From UBA4427 sp045106235 (GTDB lineage: Bacteria; Myxococcota_A; UBA9160; UBA4427): a DNA stretch of 64,000 nucleotides. Positions within the stretch are counted from its first letter, which is position 1, and each line of letters opens with the position of its first letter. The notes beneath the pieces were generated by a model that ran no database searches, had not been told where the DNA came from, and worked only from the letters and a program-made list of their open reading frames with translations. The stretch is taken from contig JBGCEJ010000006.1 of assembly GCA_045106235.1 (NCBI GenBank), positions 124,001 to 188,000 of the forward strand. The letters are read 5' to 3'. Position numbers and translations under genes: made by a program. This document shows, one piece after another, positions 25,574 through 33,794 of the stretch.

Positions 25574-26710
25574 ATGTCGAGTTCCCCTCCATCGTCGGGC
25601 CCCAAAACGACGCGAATCCAGAACATCCCAGCAGAGATTGTTCCAGCCGATGTCTTCCCTGAAGGCGGGCAGGAGCAGGCGTTTCAGCTTTTGGATGTGC
25701 GTGCGCCCGGGGAGGTGGAGCGCAGTGCGATTCCCGGCGCTCGGTCGATCCCGATTCTGAACGACGAAGAACGAGAGGCGGTCGGGACCTGCTATCACGA
25801 GCGGGGTCAGGCGGCCGCGGTCGAGCTCGGGGTCGAGTTGACGGCGCCCCATAAAGAAGCGCGGATTGCGGCATGGCGTGACGCGGTCTCGTCGAGTGAC
25901 CGCCCGACCGCATTCGCCTGTTGGCGCGGCGGGAAGCGGAGTGGTCTCGCGACGGAGTGGCTCGGGGATGCGGAAGTCCCACGCGTTGAGGGCGGGACGA
26001 AGGCGTTACGGCGCTATCTCATGGCGGGGCTCGAGTCTCAGTTTCAGCGGACCGAGACGCGCGTGATTTCCGGGCTGACGGGCTGCGGCAAGACGGACCT
26101 GCTCCATGCTCTGCGGGACGTCGTGCCCGACGGAGTTTTGGCCCTCGACCTCGAAGGGCTCGCAAATCATCGTGGCAGCGCGTTCGGCGGATTCCCGGCC
26201 GGGCAGCCCGCGCAGCAAACGTTCGAGAACCATCTCGCGGCCACAGTCCATCTCGCGGCCCCGCGCATGACATTGGTCGAGGACGAGGCCCGCTTTGTCG
26301 GTCATGTTGAGGTGCCCGGGTATATCTACGCCGAAGTGCAGCAGTCGCCGATCATCGTTCTAGAATCGACGCAAGAAGAGCGAATTGCTCGGATTGTGCG
26401 CGAGTATGTCGTTGAACCGACGGAAAGCTCGTCGCGAGCGCTGATGCGCGAAGAGCTTGAGGGCAATATCCGCAAGCTCGCGAAACGCCTCAGTGGTGTC
26501 TACGTGTCGGAATGTCTGGAGGCGCTTGCTTTTGCAGACCACGAGGAGCGCTGGTTTTCGGTCGAGGCCCATGCCCCGTGGATCGATACTTTACTTCGGC
26601 ACTACTATGACAAGCTGTATCATCGGGCAGTGGCCCGGATGGATCGTCCGGTCGCATTCCGGGGCAGTGCGAGCCAAGTCATCGCTTGGTTCGTCGAGAA
26701 CCATGGATAG
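25574..26710 (+). CDS. mnmH: tRNA 2-selenouridine synthase
   Basis: 378 residues, near the usual ~365. The N-terminal rhodanese domain (LLDVRAPGEVERSAIPGARSIP) carries the catalytic cysteine in FACWRGGKRSG (Cys116). The C-terminal P-loop domain has GLTGCGKTDLL near residue 167, then EGLANHRGSAFGGF, EDEARFVG and RIVREYV. MnmH (SelU) replaces the sulfur of 2-thiouridine at tRNA position 34 with selenium from selenophosphate, via a geranylated intermediate. Its presence implies a selenophosphate synthetase elsewhere in the genome. It stands alone, divergent from the PadR operon. Confidence 0.95.
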   Translation: MSSSPPSSGPKTTRIQNIPAEIVPADVFPEGGQEQAFQLLDVRAPGEVERSAIPGARSIPILNDEEREAVGTCYHERGQAAAVELGVELTAPHKEARIAAWRDAVSSSDRPTAFACWRGGKRSGLATEWLGDAEVPRVEGGTKALRRYLMAGLESQFQRTETRVISGLTGCGKTDLLHALRDVVPDGVLALDLEGLANHRGSAFGGFPAGQPAQQTFENHLAATVHLAAPRMTLVEDEARFVGHVEVPGYIYAEVQQSPIIVLESTQEERIARIVREYVVEPTESSSRALMREELEGNIRKLAKRLSGVYVSECLEALAFADHEERWFSVEAHAPWIDTLLRHYYDKLYHRAVARMDRPVAFRGSASQVIAWFVENHG

Positions 26711-26775
26711 ACCGAGGGGCCGACGCCTTCCGCTGTCGACGCGAAAAACGATTGCCTCCGAAAGGGATTGATCTC

Positions 26776-28221
26776 ATGTTGAATCGCATTCTGCTTGTAT
26801 GCGCAGGTTTTGCTTTGACCTTCGCCTTTCCCCTTGCTTCCAGCCGCGCGCATGCGGAGCAGTCCCGGATCGTCGAGAGCGTTTCGAAGGCGGCCCAGTT
26901 TCGGACGATTAGCCACGAATCGAAAGCGGACAACGATTTTGCGGAGTTCGATCGTTTTATTCGTTTCTTGGAGTCGCGCTATCCAAGGACGTTTCGCTCG
27001 CTGCGCGTCGAGTCGATCAGTGAGTACACGCGGCTGCTTCGCTGGCCTGGAAGTGATGCTTCGCTTGCGCCAGTGATGTTTGATGCGCATTACGATGTGG
27101 TTCCGGTCGAACCTGGAACCGAAGAGGACTGGGACTACCCCGCGTTTTCGGGGGCGATCGCGGAGGGCTATGTCTGGGGGCGGGGGACGATCGACGATAA
27201 GAGCGGCCTCATCGCAACGTTCGAGGCGATCGAAGAGTTGCTCGAGGAAGGCTACGCCCCCGAGCGGACTTTGATCTTTAGCGCGGTGCATGACGAGGAG
27301 GCCGGGGGTGAAGAGGGCGCGGTGTTGGTCGCCGAGAAGCTCTTGTCCGAAGGAATCCAGCTCGAGTATCTGATTGGAGAAGGGGGCTTCATGGTGAGTG
27401 ATACGCCCATTCTCTCAGGCGACCGCTTGATGGCGATGGTCGCGACGGGTGAAAAGGGTTTTACGACGCTGATTCTCCGGGCACGCGGGGAGGGGGGGCA
27501 TTCTTCGCGACCGCCTAAGAACAACGCGATTATTCGTTTGTCTCGCGCTGTGACCTTGCTTCACGAAAATCCATTCCCGCCCGAACTCAAGCCCCCGGTG
27601 AGCGATATGTTCGAGGCGCTGGCGGAGCATACGCCGGGCTTCGGTGGCTTCTTGATGCGGAATCAGTGGATGTCGCGGGGGCTGCTCGCGAAAGGGCTCG
27701 CGAAGGACGAGAACATGTTCGGCATGGTTCGGACAACAACCGCGGTCACGATGCTCAATTCAGGCGTGAAGGAAAACGTTGTGCCTCAGGTGGCTGAAGC
27801 GGCGGTGAACTTCAGGCGGCTGCCGAGCATGACGCCGACGAAGCTCGTGGAGGCGGTCCGGGAGATTATCGACGATCCGGAAATTGAGATTGAGTTCTCG
27901 GAAACCGTCGCGCCGGGTGAGGTCTTACCGGTCGCGGATAAGAATGGACCGGGATTCAAGATGATCGAAGCGGCGGTCTCCGCGGAGGCGCCGGATGCTG
28001 TGGTCGTGCCCGCTCTTCTGATCGCCACCAGCGATACGCGGCACTACGGCAAGTTGACACCGAATATCTACCGATTTCATACGGTGACGGTGAGCGGGGA
28101 TGACGCCGCCGGGGCGCATGGAACGAATGAGCGTGCGTCGGTCGAAGGGATTGAACGCTCAGTTCGGCTCTCTCGGCAGCTGATCCAAGGCGCGGGGTCG
28201 CGGGACAGCGGCGAGCGCTAG
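26776..28221 (+). CDS. M20 family metallopeptidase (carboxypeptidase S / PM20D1-like), exported
   Basis: 481 residues from the ATG at 26776. A signal peptide (MLNRILLVCAGFALTFAFPLASSRAHA) precedes an M20 catalytic domain. Metal and catalytic residues: FDAHYDVVP (His105, Asp107), GTIDDKSG (Asp140) and HDEEAGG (Glu174, Glu175). A dimerisation domain with GEGGHSS and a late RHYG histidine follow. Family members hydrolyse N-acyl amino acids or peptides with two zinc ions. Periplasmic location is inferred from the signal peptide. A partner in D- or L-amino-acid salvage with the deacylase at 56 kb is possible but unproven. Confidence 0.9.
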   Translation: MLNRILLVCAGFALTFAFPLASSRAHAEQSRIVESVSKAAQFRTISHESKADNDFAEFDRFIRFLESRYPRTFRSLRVESISEYTRLLRWPGSDASLAPVMFDAHYDVVPVEPGTEEDWDYPAFSGAIAEGYVWGRGTIDDKSGLIATFEAIEELLEEGYAPERTLIFSAVHDEEAGGEEGAVLVAEKLLSEGIQLEYLIGEGGFMVSDTPILSGDRLMAMVATGEKGFTTLILRARGEGGHSSRPPKNNAIIRLSRAVTLLHENPFPPELKPPVSDMFEALAEHTPGFGGFLMRNQWMSRGLLAKGLAKDENMFGMVRTTTAVTMLNSGVKENVVPQVAEAAVNFRRLPSMTPTKLVEAVREIIDDPEIEIEFSETVAPGEVLPVADKNGPGFKMIEAAVSAEAPDAVVVPALLIATSDTRHYGKLTPNIYRFHTVTVSGDDAAGAHGTNERASVEGIERSVRLSRQLIQGAGSRDSGER

Positions 28222-28230
28222 GCGGGCAAA

Positions 28231-29247
28231 TCAGTTGCCTTTCGTGGTTCTGGCGCTGAGCCACTCGCCAAATGCGCTCGCCGAAAAATCGCGTGCCGCC
28301 GCCTCGGCCTGACGTCGAGCTTCTGCGTCGGTGGAGTGGACGGCACGACCGGTCTCGGTCAGCACACCGACGATATTGGCGCCGGCTGCCATATCCGTGA
28401 TTTCAACCGCAGCGTCCCATTGAACCGAGATCAGGGTGTCGTTTGGTCGGAGTTCCAGACGTTCGACGGAGACCGTACTTCGGACGCTGAGCCAGACGGG
28501 ATCCATGCCCCAGCCCTCGTCTGAAGAGCCGGGCGTAAATCCGTGAGCGACCGCCTCCTGGTACAGGGCGCGTCGGTTCCGCTCGAGCTCGGTCCGCGTT
28601 TCGCCTGATCGAGCATCGATCTCGAAAGCACTGATCTCGATGCGCAGTTCTTTCTTCAGGCTGCTGAGGGATTCTGTGACTCGGCGATTCTGCGCTTCGA
28701 GTTCGCTCTTCGAGAACTCGCTTGGGCTGCCGAGGAAGTCCAGCCGCTCGATGAGTTGATTCCTTTCGGGGATCAGAGATGCGGCGCGGGCGACGCGTGA
28801 AAGGACTTGATCGGGTCGGTCCGATTCGATCAACTGAAAAGCCTGGCTGATTTCGTCCTCGATTTGCTGGCGCTCCGAGGCGAGTCGGTCGAGGATGGGC
28901 TTTTTCTCAAGGACCGCGATCGCCCAATGACGTTCACGTTCTTCGTCGAACCAGGTTTCGGCTATCGCTGCCCCGGGCTCGTTCATCGTGGCTTCAGACA
29001 CGAGGTCGAGGGCTCGTTCGGAGGCGATTTCTTCGCTCCTATCCGAGGCGATCCCGCGAAAAAACCTTTCGGATGGAAAACGGTCTGGATTGTCCTTCAC
29101 CCAATCCGGGGCGGGTGGCACGGAGGCGCAGGCGCAAAAAAGTCCAAGGGCGAGGAGCGCGGCACCGAAGCGGCTCGGACGGGCGAGTCCTTGTCGGTTT
29201 GGCGTGATCGGGAGATTCGTTTGCCGCGTCGTCGTCATGTTTTCCAT
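28231..29247 (-). CDS. LPP20-like lipoprotein
   Basis: 338 residues. The signal RFGAALLALGLFCACASVPP has a lipobox ending in Cys. The mature N-terminus (PDWVKDNPDRFPSERFFRGIASDRSEEIASERALDLVSEA) matches the LPP20/flagellar-associated lipoprotein pattern, in which a catalytic-like W-V-x-x-P precedes a repeated alpha/beta domain. A coiled-coil-rich centre (ERQQIEDEISQAFQ...ELEAQNRRVTESLSSLKKEL) and another beta domain follow. Two start codons, 29247 and 29238, are close. Function unknown. Convergent with the M20 gene. Confidence 0.78.
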   Translation of the reverse strand: MENMTTTRQTNLPITPNRQGLARPSRFGAALLALGLFCACASVPPAPDWVKDNPDRFPSERFFRGIASDRSEEIASERALDLVSEATMNEPGAAIAETWFDEERERHWAIAVLEKKPILDRLASERQQIEDEISQAFQLIESDRPDQVLSRVARAASLIPERNQLIERLDFLGSPSEFSKSELEAQNRRVTESLSSLKKELRIEISAFEIDARSGETRTELERNRRALYQEAVAHGFTPGSSDEGWGMDPVWLSVRSTVSVERLELRPNDTLISVQWDAAVEITDMAAGANIVGVLTETGRAVHSTDAEARRQAEAAARDFSASAFGEWLSARTTKGN

Positions 29248-29295
29248 GACTGGAGTATAGGTTCCGCCCGCTCTGAGCGAAAACGTGTGCAGCCT

Positions 29296-31458
29296 TTATT
29301 CGGACCGGCCTCGCCGCCGCATCAGCGCGAGGGCAAGTCCGCCGAAGGCGATTCCGACCATCATGCCGGGTTCTGGGACGGAGGTGGGCTTGATCTTCGC
29401 CAGTTGGAATCGAGCGTCCGTCGGCGTCCCCAAACGATCTGTGCAGCGGACGAAGGTCGAATCCAGGTCGGAAGCTTGCACGGTGCAGCGTGTGGCCGTG
29501 TTTCCATCGACAGTGAGGAGGTCGATGTCGCCGCGCCGGCCACGCTCGTCGAAGCGCTCGAAATCCACTTGGTAGAAACCCGTGGAGATCCGGTCGATGA
29601 AGACGTCTCCGTCAGCTGAGTTGAATTCTGAAGAGACGGAGGGCGCATTGAGCGGCGAGCCGAGGCCGACTTTCATGAAGGCCAGGGCGTCTTGATTATT
29701 CTCCGGTCTCATGACCATCAAGGAAAAACGCGAGTCGATCAAGCCACCGATTGTGTCACGGCAGGTCACGTCAACCGCGACGGGAATGCCGCCAAGGAGT
29801 CGGGCACTGCATGAGACATTATTACCCGGGCCGTAGGAGGTGACCTGGGCGTGACCGATGGTTGTTCCGCCTGTGAAGTCCGCGAAGCTCACGCGGTAGG
29901 TGCCAACTTCAGATCGTTCGATCAGGATTTCGCCACCGGATGGGTTGTTTGCGTAGCTCAGATTGGGGTTGTAGACCGCGGCCGTTGGATTACCGGCCCA
30001 GGCGTACGCCGTGGGTGTTGCATTTGAACCCTTCAGGTAAAAAATCTGGAAGTTGGTGTTGGCGGTTGGAGAGCCGCTGTCGGAATAACATTGAACGACG
30101 ACGATCCCCGTGGATGTGGACCAGCCTTCGACATTGCAGTTGGCCCCGGTGGGCGACAGTGTCGTGACTTGGACGTTGCCTCCAGCCGGGTACGCCTGAG
30201 CAAAGCCTTCAAAGTTGACCTCGTATTCGCCGGTCGAGGTTTCATTGACGCTGATCGGTCCCCCGGTCGGATTGAACGATCGCGAGGCGCTCACGCTCGC
30301 CGGGGAGAAGGACGTGTCGATGATGGTGGCGGTGGCAAATTCTTCCGACCAATGTTCTTGAACCGGATCGAGATACATGATGTTGTATCGGGTATCGGCC
30401 AAGTTTCCGGCGCTGTCGCGACATTCGACCGTTGCGAAAGAACTGCCCCAGAAATTCGCTGCGCACCGAATATCATCGTTGCCGTACGCCGTAACCTGGA
30501 CGTTTGCGCTCGTGGTTCCGAGGGTCCCGAGACCGAGCCACTCCATTCGGTACCGACCTACGCCGAAGCGGTCGGCTTGGAGCCCGCCGGCTCCTCCACT
30601 CGCGGGGTTGTACGCATAGAACGAAGCAGGAGAGTAGTTCGTTCCGGTTGGGGAATCGGCCCAAGCGAAAGCGATCGTTGGGTCGCCAATATTGGGCCGC
30701 GCGTTGTACACCGAGAACATGGAATCAGCGGGTGCGCCCGTATCCGCGTAGCAGCGAACGTCGGCGCTCGTCGATGTCCAGCCCTGAAGCTGACATCTCG
30801 AGCTGTCGCTTCCGACGGCGGTGACCTGGACATGGCCACCGTCGTTACCGATTGAATCGAGGTTGTTCCACGTGATTCGATAAAAACCGGGTGAGAATCG
30901 GGAGACGCTGGTCGGATCACCAACGCTCGGGTTGAAGACGTAGTCGGCTGGCGGAGTGTAAGTCGGCGTTGTGGCCTCCGCGGCGAGCGCGTAGGCCACG
31001 TTCTGGTTAGGGTGCTGATCGGCAAGGTGGTAGAGCAAGGAAAAAGCGACATCCGCAGGGGCGCCGGCGGTGTCATAGCATTGCACGTCGACCTGATTGG
31101 CAGTCCAAAGGTCGCTGATTTTGCAGTATTCGCCCGCGGTCGAAAACGCGGTGACCTGGAAGTTGCCGAGCTTCCCTTCCGGGACCGATGGGTCGTATAG
31201 GCCGGCGAGGTGGACCGCGTAATCCCCCGTGTCCGAACGCGTGATGTTGATGTCGCCGCCCGAATCGTTGAAGGCTTTGTTCGTGGATTGCGTGGCTGTG
31301 TACTGCGGGCTTGTCGGCTGATTGGCGAGCACGAAGCCGAAGTTTTGATCATGGGCGCTGGCGGAACCCCCAAAGGCCAGAATGAGGGCGGCCGACCAGC
31401 GGGTGATTCGGCGGGACAGGGCGTCACGGGCAGCACAGGCTTCACGGGTTTTGCGCAT
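29296..31458 (-). CDS. PEP-CTERM protein with six ~110-residue repeats
   Basis: About 720 residues from the ATG at 31458, which has GGAGAG 8 bp upstream. A signal peptide ends near ALILAFGGSASA. The body is six copies of a unit with the core RxxxGxYxVxxxGL...GGNVQVTAxG...CxVxxWxSxxxxVxCxDxxGxPADxxFxxxY. Each copy carries two cysteines that probably form a disulfide. It ends in VPEPGMMVGIAFGGLALALMRRRGR, a full PEP-CTERM signal. Exported and probably a surface or biofilm-matrix component. No homologue recognised; the repeat resembles a fibronectin-like or Ig-like beta-sandwich. Confidence 0.82.
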   Translation of the reverse strand: MRKTREACAARDALSRRITRWSAALILAFGGSASAHDQNFGFVLANQPTSPQYTATQSTNKAFNDSGGDINITRSDTGDYAVHLAGLYDPSVPEGKLGNFQVTAFSTAGEYCKISDLWTANQVDVQCYDTAGAPADVAFSLLYHLADQHPNQNVAYALAAEATTPTYTPPADYVFNPSVGDPTSVSRFSPGFYRITWNNLDSIGNDGGHVQVTAVGSDSSRCQLQGWTSTSADVRCYADTGAPADSMFSVYNARPNIGDPTIAFAWADSPTGTNYSPASFYAYNPASGGAGGLQADRFGVGRYRMEWLGLGTLGTTSANVQVTAYGNDDIRCAANFWGSSFATVECRDSAGNLADTRYNIMYLDPVQEHWSEEFATATIIDTSFSPASVSASRSFNPTGGPISVNETSTGEYEVNFEGFAQAYPAGGNVQVTTLSPTGANCNVEGWSTSTGIVVVQCYSDSGSPTANTNFQIFYLKGSNATPTAYAWAGNPTAAVYNPNLSYANNPSGGEILIERSEVGTYRVSFADFTGGTTIGHAQVTSYGPGNNVSCSARLLGGIPVAVDVTCRDTIGGLIDSRFSLMVMRPENNQDALAFMKVGLGSPLNAPSVSSEFNSADGDVFIDRISTGFYQVDFERFDERGRRGDIDLLTVDGNTATRCTVQASDLDSTFVRCTDRLGTPTDARFQLAKIKPTSVPEPGMMVGIAFGGLALALMRRRGRSE

Positions 31459-31607
31459 CGATTGTCTCTCCATCGGCAGCGGGGTTGGTTCCGCTGCAGG
31501 AAGATTCAAAGTTACGAGGATGCTCCCCTGTTGTGTGTGAAGGGCTTCACATCAAGCGCCGAATCTGCAGGGGCGTGCGTGAACGGAATGGTGGGCGGTT
31601 GAGCGGC

Positions 31608-32078
31608 TTACGCGGGACGTTTGCTCACGAGCGTCACTGCGCGGTTCGTCAGGACGACAACGCCGGACTGATTCGAAAGCGCATGTTCGGCCGTCACTAT
31701 GCCTGAGTCCGGGCGACTTTGTGATTCGCGCTTGGCGACGATCTCGACCTGAAGGCTCAAGACGTCGTCCGGGCGAATGGGCGCTGCGATGCGGAAGTCG
31801 GATCCGAGGCCGGCGATGATCGCGATGCGCTCGGTCTTGTTCGCTGTTTCGAGGGCGAATCGTGTCCAAAGGGCGAAGGCGTGCGCGCCGGAAGCGATCA
31901 GGCCGCCGAAGGTGGTTTCGCGTGCCGCGGCTTCGTCGACATGTTGCGGTCGCGGATCCCATTGCTCGCCGAACTCGATGATCTGTTCCCTCGTGACTTG
32001 ATGCGGCCCGTACGGCGGCGCGGCCGGGGCATCGAGCCCGTAGCGATATCCGATCTTGAGATCTTCGAAGTAGAGCAT
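31608..32078 (-). CDS. MaoC-like (hot-dog fold) dehydratase
   Basis: 156 residues. Pattern: FEDLKIGYRYG...VTREQIIEFGEQWDPRPQHVDEAAARETTFGGLIASGAHAFALWTRF. This is the MaoC hydratase motif, with Asp and His in the D-x(4)-H hydratase loop and a GxxASGxH helix. It probably hydrates or dehydrates a CoA thioester. Last of three leftward genes, 20 bp after an SDR. Confidence 0.85.
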   Translation of the reverse strand: MLYFEDLKIGYRYGLDAPAAPPYGPHQVTREQIIEFGEQWDPRPQHVDEAAARETTFGGLIASGAHAFALWTRFALETANKTERIAIIAGLGSDFRIAAPIRPDDVLSLQVEIVAKRESQSRPDSGIVTAEHALSNQSGVVVLTNRAVTLVSKRPA

Positions 32079-32098
32079 GATCGTCGTGTGCGCCGCGC

Positions 32099-32872
32099 TT
32101 ATTGGTCGGGGACCGCGAGCATCGCTTCAACGCCGCCGTCCACAGGAAGAACGACGCCGTTGATGAAGCCCGCGTAGTCTGAGCCGAGGAACGCAGCGAC
32201 GTGCGCGATATCCTCTGGCGTTCCGATTTTGCCCATAGGCTGCTTGGCGGCGAAGCCCTCCACGCCGTTCGGAAGCGTCTCGAGCCAGGCGAGGAGCCCG
32301 ACGGTGGCTGCGGAAGGAGCGATGGCATTGGCGCGGATGCCGCGGGCGCCGTATTCAATTGCGACGCTCCGCATGAGGCTGTTTACGCCGGCTTTCGCGG
32401 CACCATAGGTCGCCAGTCCGCGCACGGCGCCACTGCCTGCGCCCGAAGTCGTCGAGAGGATGACGCCTCCGCCGTTGTCCTCCATGATGGGCAGGGCTTC
32501 CATGGTCGCGTGGTAAACGGCATCGAAGTTGAGCGCGCGAAGACGGGCATGTTCTTTTCGGTCGATCTCTTCCAAGGGGGTGGGGAAGGAGCCGCCGGCG
32601 TTGTTGTAAAGCAGATCGAGTCCGCCGAAGCGCTCAAGGGTGGTCTGCACGACGCTCGCGGCCTGGTCCGGCTCCGTCACGTCGGCCACGAGAGAGGCGA
32701 CGCGTCCACCCGCTTGCTCGATGGCGTCCGTTGTCTCTTTTAGGCTCGCTTCATTGATGTCTGTTGCCAGGACAGACCCGCCTAGGGATGCAAAGAGCAG
32801 GGCGCTGGCCCGACCAATCGATCCACCGGCGCCAGTCACGGCGATGGTCTTCCCGGAGTAGTCAATCTTCAT
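32099..32872 (-). CDS. SDR family oxidoreductase (3-ketoacyl reductase type)
   Basis: 257 residues from the ATG at 32872, which overlaps the upstream SDR stop as ATGA and has GGAAAG before it. Motifs: VTGAGGSIGRA for the nucleotide, YNNAG, a Ser in STTSGAGSGAV, YGAAKA as YxxxK, and a C-terminal GxVLPVDGGxE signature of FabG-like enzymes. Located between a MaoC and another SDR, it probably works on the same acyl chain. Confidence 0.88.
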   Translation of the reverse strand: MKIDYSGKTIAVTGAGGSIGRASALLFASLGGSVLATDINEASLKETTDAIEQAGGRVASLVADVTEPDQAASVVQTTLERFGGLDLLYNNAGGSFPTPLEEIDRKEHARLRALNFDAVYHATMEALPIMEDNGGGVILSTTSGAGSGAVRGLATYGAAKAGVNSLMRSVAIEYGARGIRANAIAPSAATVGLLAWLETLPNGVEGFAAKQPMGKIGTPEDIAHVAAFLGSDYAGFINGVVLPVDGGVEAMLAVPDQ

Positions 32873-33750
32873 GCGTCTTTCCTTTCGGGCCTTGCTGTCC
32901 TTTCGGGCCATCCCGGCAAGAGGCCCCTCCGTTTGCAGAATGGCTGAGCGTGGATGTTCTCACCATTCATGGCAAGCGCTTCTTCTGACGTACAGAGCCA
33001 GCGAATGACCGCGGCGGGGACTTCGACCGGCGCACTCCGTATGCCCATCTCTTCGAGCGCTGTGTTTTCTCCGAGGGAGGCAATCAGCGATTCGCTGCGC
33101 ACCAGTCCGGGCTCCAAATTATAGGCGAGGATCCCTTTGTCCCCGTACTCGACCTTCAAGTATCCAGCCATTCTATGCAGCGCCGCCTTCGTTGCGCCAT
33201 GGGCGTAGCCCCAGCCACCGTCGGCCAGCTTGAGTGGAGGATCGATCATACCCGCCTCAGATGTGAGGTTAATGATCACGCCGCGACCGCGCTTGAGCAT
33301 TCCGACCAGCACCTTCCGTGTGAGCTGAACCTGGGCGAGGACATTGCCCGCGAAGACCTTCTCGAGTTCTTCGAGTGAGCCTTGCATGAAATCATCCATC
33401 AGGCCGGGGCCCTGATAGATGGCGTTATTGACGAGGACGTCGATCTGGCCCCATTCAGACAGAGTGTCTTCGACGAGGGCATCGACGGATTTCGGTTCGA
33501 GGAGATCCAGTCGCTGAATCCGTGCGCGGGCGCCCCTCGCGACGACCGCAGCCCGCGTTTCGTCAAGGCTGCCGGGAAGAGGGGACCCGTCGGGGCCGCG
33601 CACTTGGTCTGCGTGTTCGTCTCCGCTTTGGACCGTTCGTGAAGCGAGGACCAGGTCGAAGCCTGCTTCCGCTAGGGCAAGGGCGGTTGCTTTTCCGATT
33701 CCGCGGCTCGCGCCCGTAACCATCGCGACCCGGTTCTCTTGAGACTGCAT
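32869..33750 (-). CDS. SDR family oxidoreductase
   Basis: 293 residues. Motifs: VTGASRGIGKATAL, DVLVNNAIY, and YAHGATKAA as YxxxK. It carries the same ~25-residue insertion after strand 2 (GSPLPGSLDETRAAVVARGARARIQRLDLLEP) as the SDR at 18906 and is clearly its paralogue. First gene of the SDR-SDR-MaoC operon, 45 bp after the end of the DUF3604 gene on the same strand, so all four may be one transcript. Confidence 0.88.
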   Translation of the reverse strand: MQSQENRVAMVTGASRGIGKATALALAEAGFDLVLASRTVQSGDEHADQVRGPDGSPLPGSLDETRAAVVARGARARIQRLDLLEPKSVDALVEDTLSEWGQIDVLVNNAIYQGPGLMDDFMQGSLEELEKVFAGNVLAQVQLTRKVLVGMLKRGRGVIINLTSEAGMIDPPLKLADGGWGYAHGATKAALHRMAGYLKVEYGDKGILAYNLEPGLVRSESLIASLGENTALEEMGIRSAPVEVPAAVIRWLCTSEEALAMNGENIHAQPFCKRRGLLPGWPERTARPERKDA

Positions 33751-33794
33751 TCTCTCGCTTCTCTCTACGGTCTACAGGTTTAAGCTCAGCCGGT

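Noticed and set aside
28807..29619. 270-codon plus-strand frame
   Set aside because: It spans the ends of two well-supported leftward genes with clear signals; shadow frame.
30558..31445. 295-codon minus-strand frame
   Set aside because: Shifted frame of the six-repeat PEP-CTERM gene, rich in Ser/Arg/Pro, no start site.
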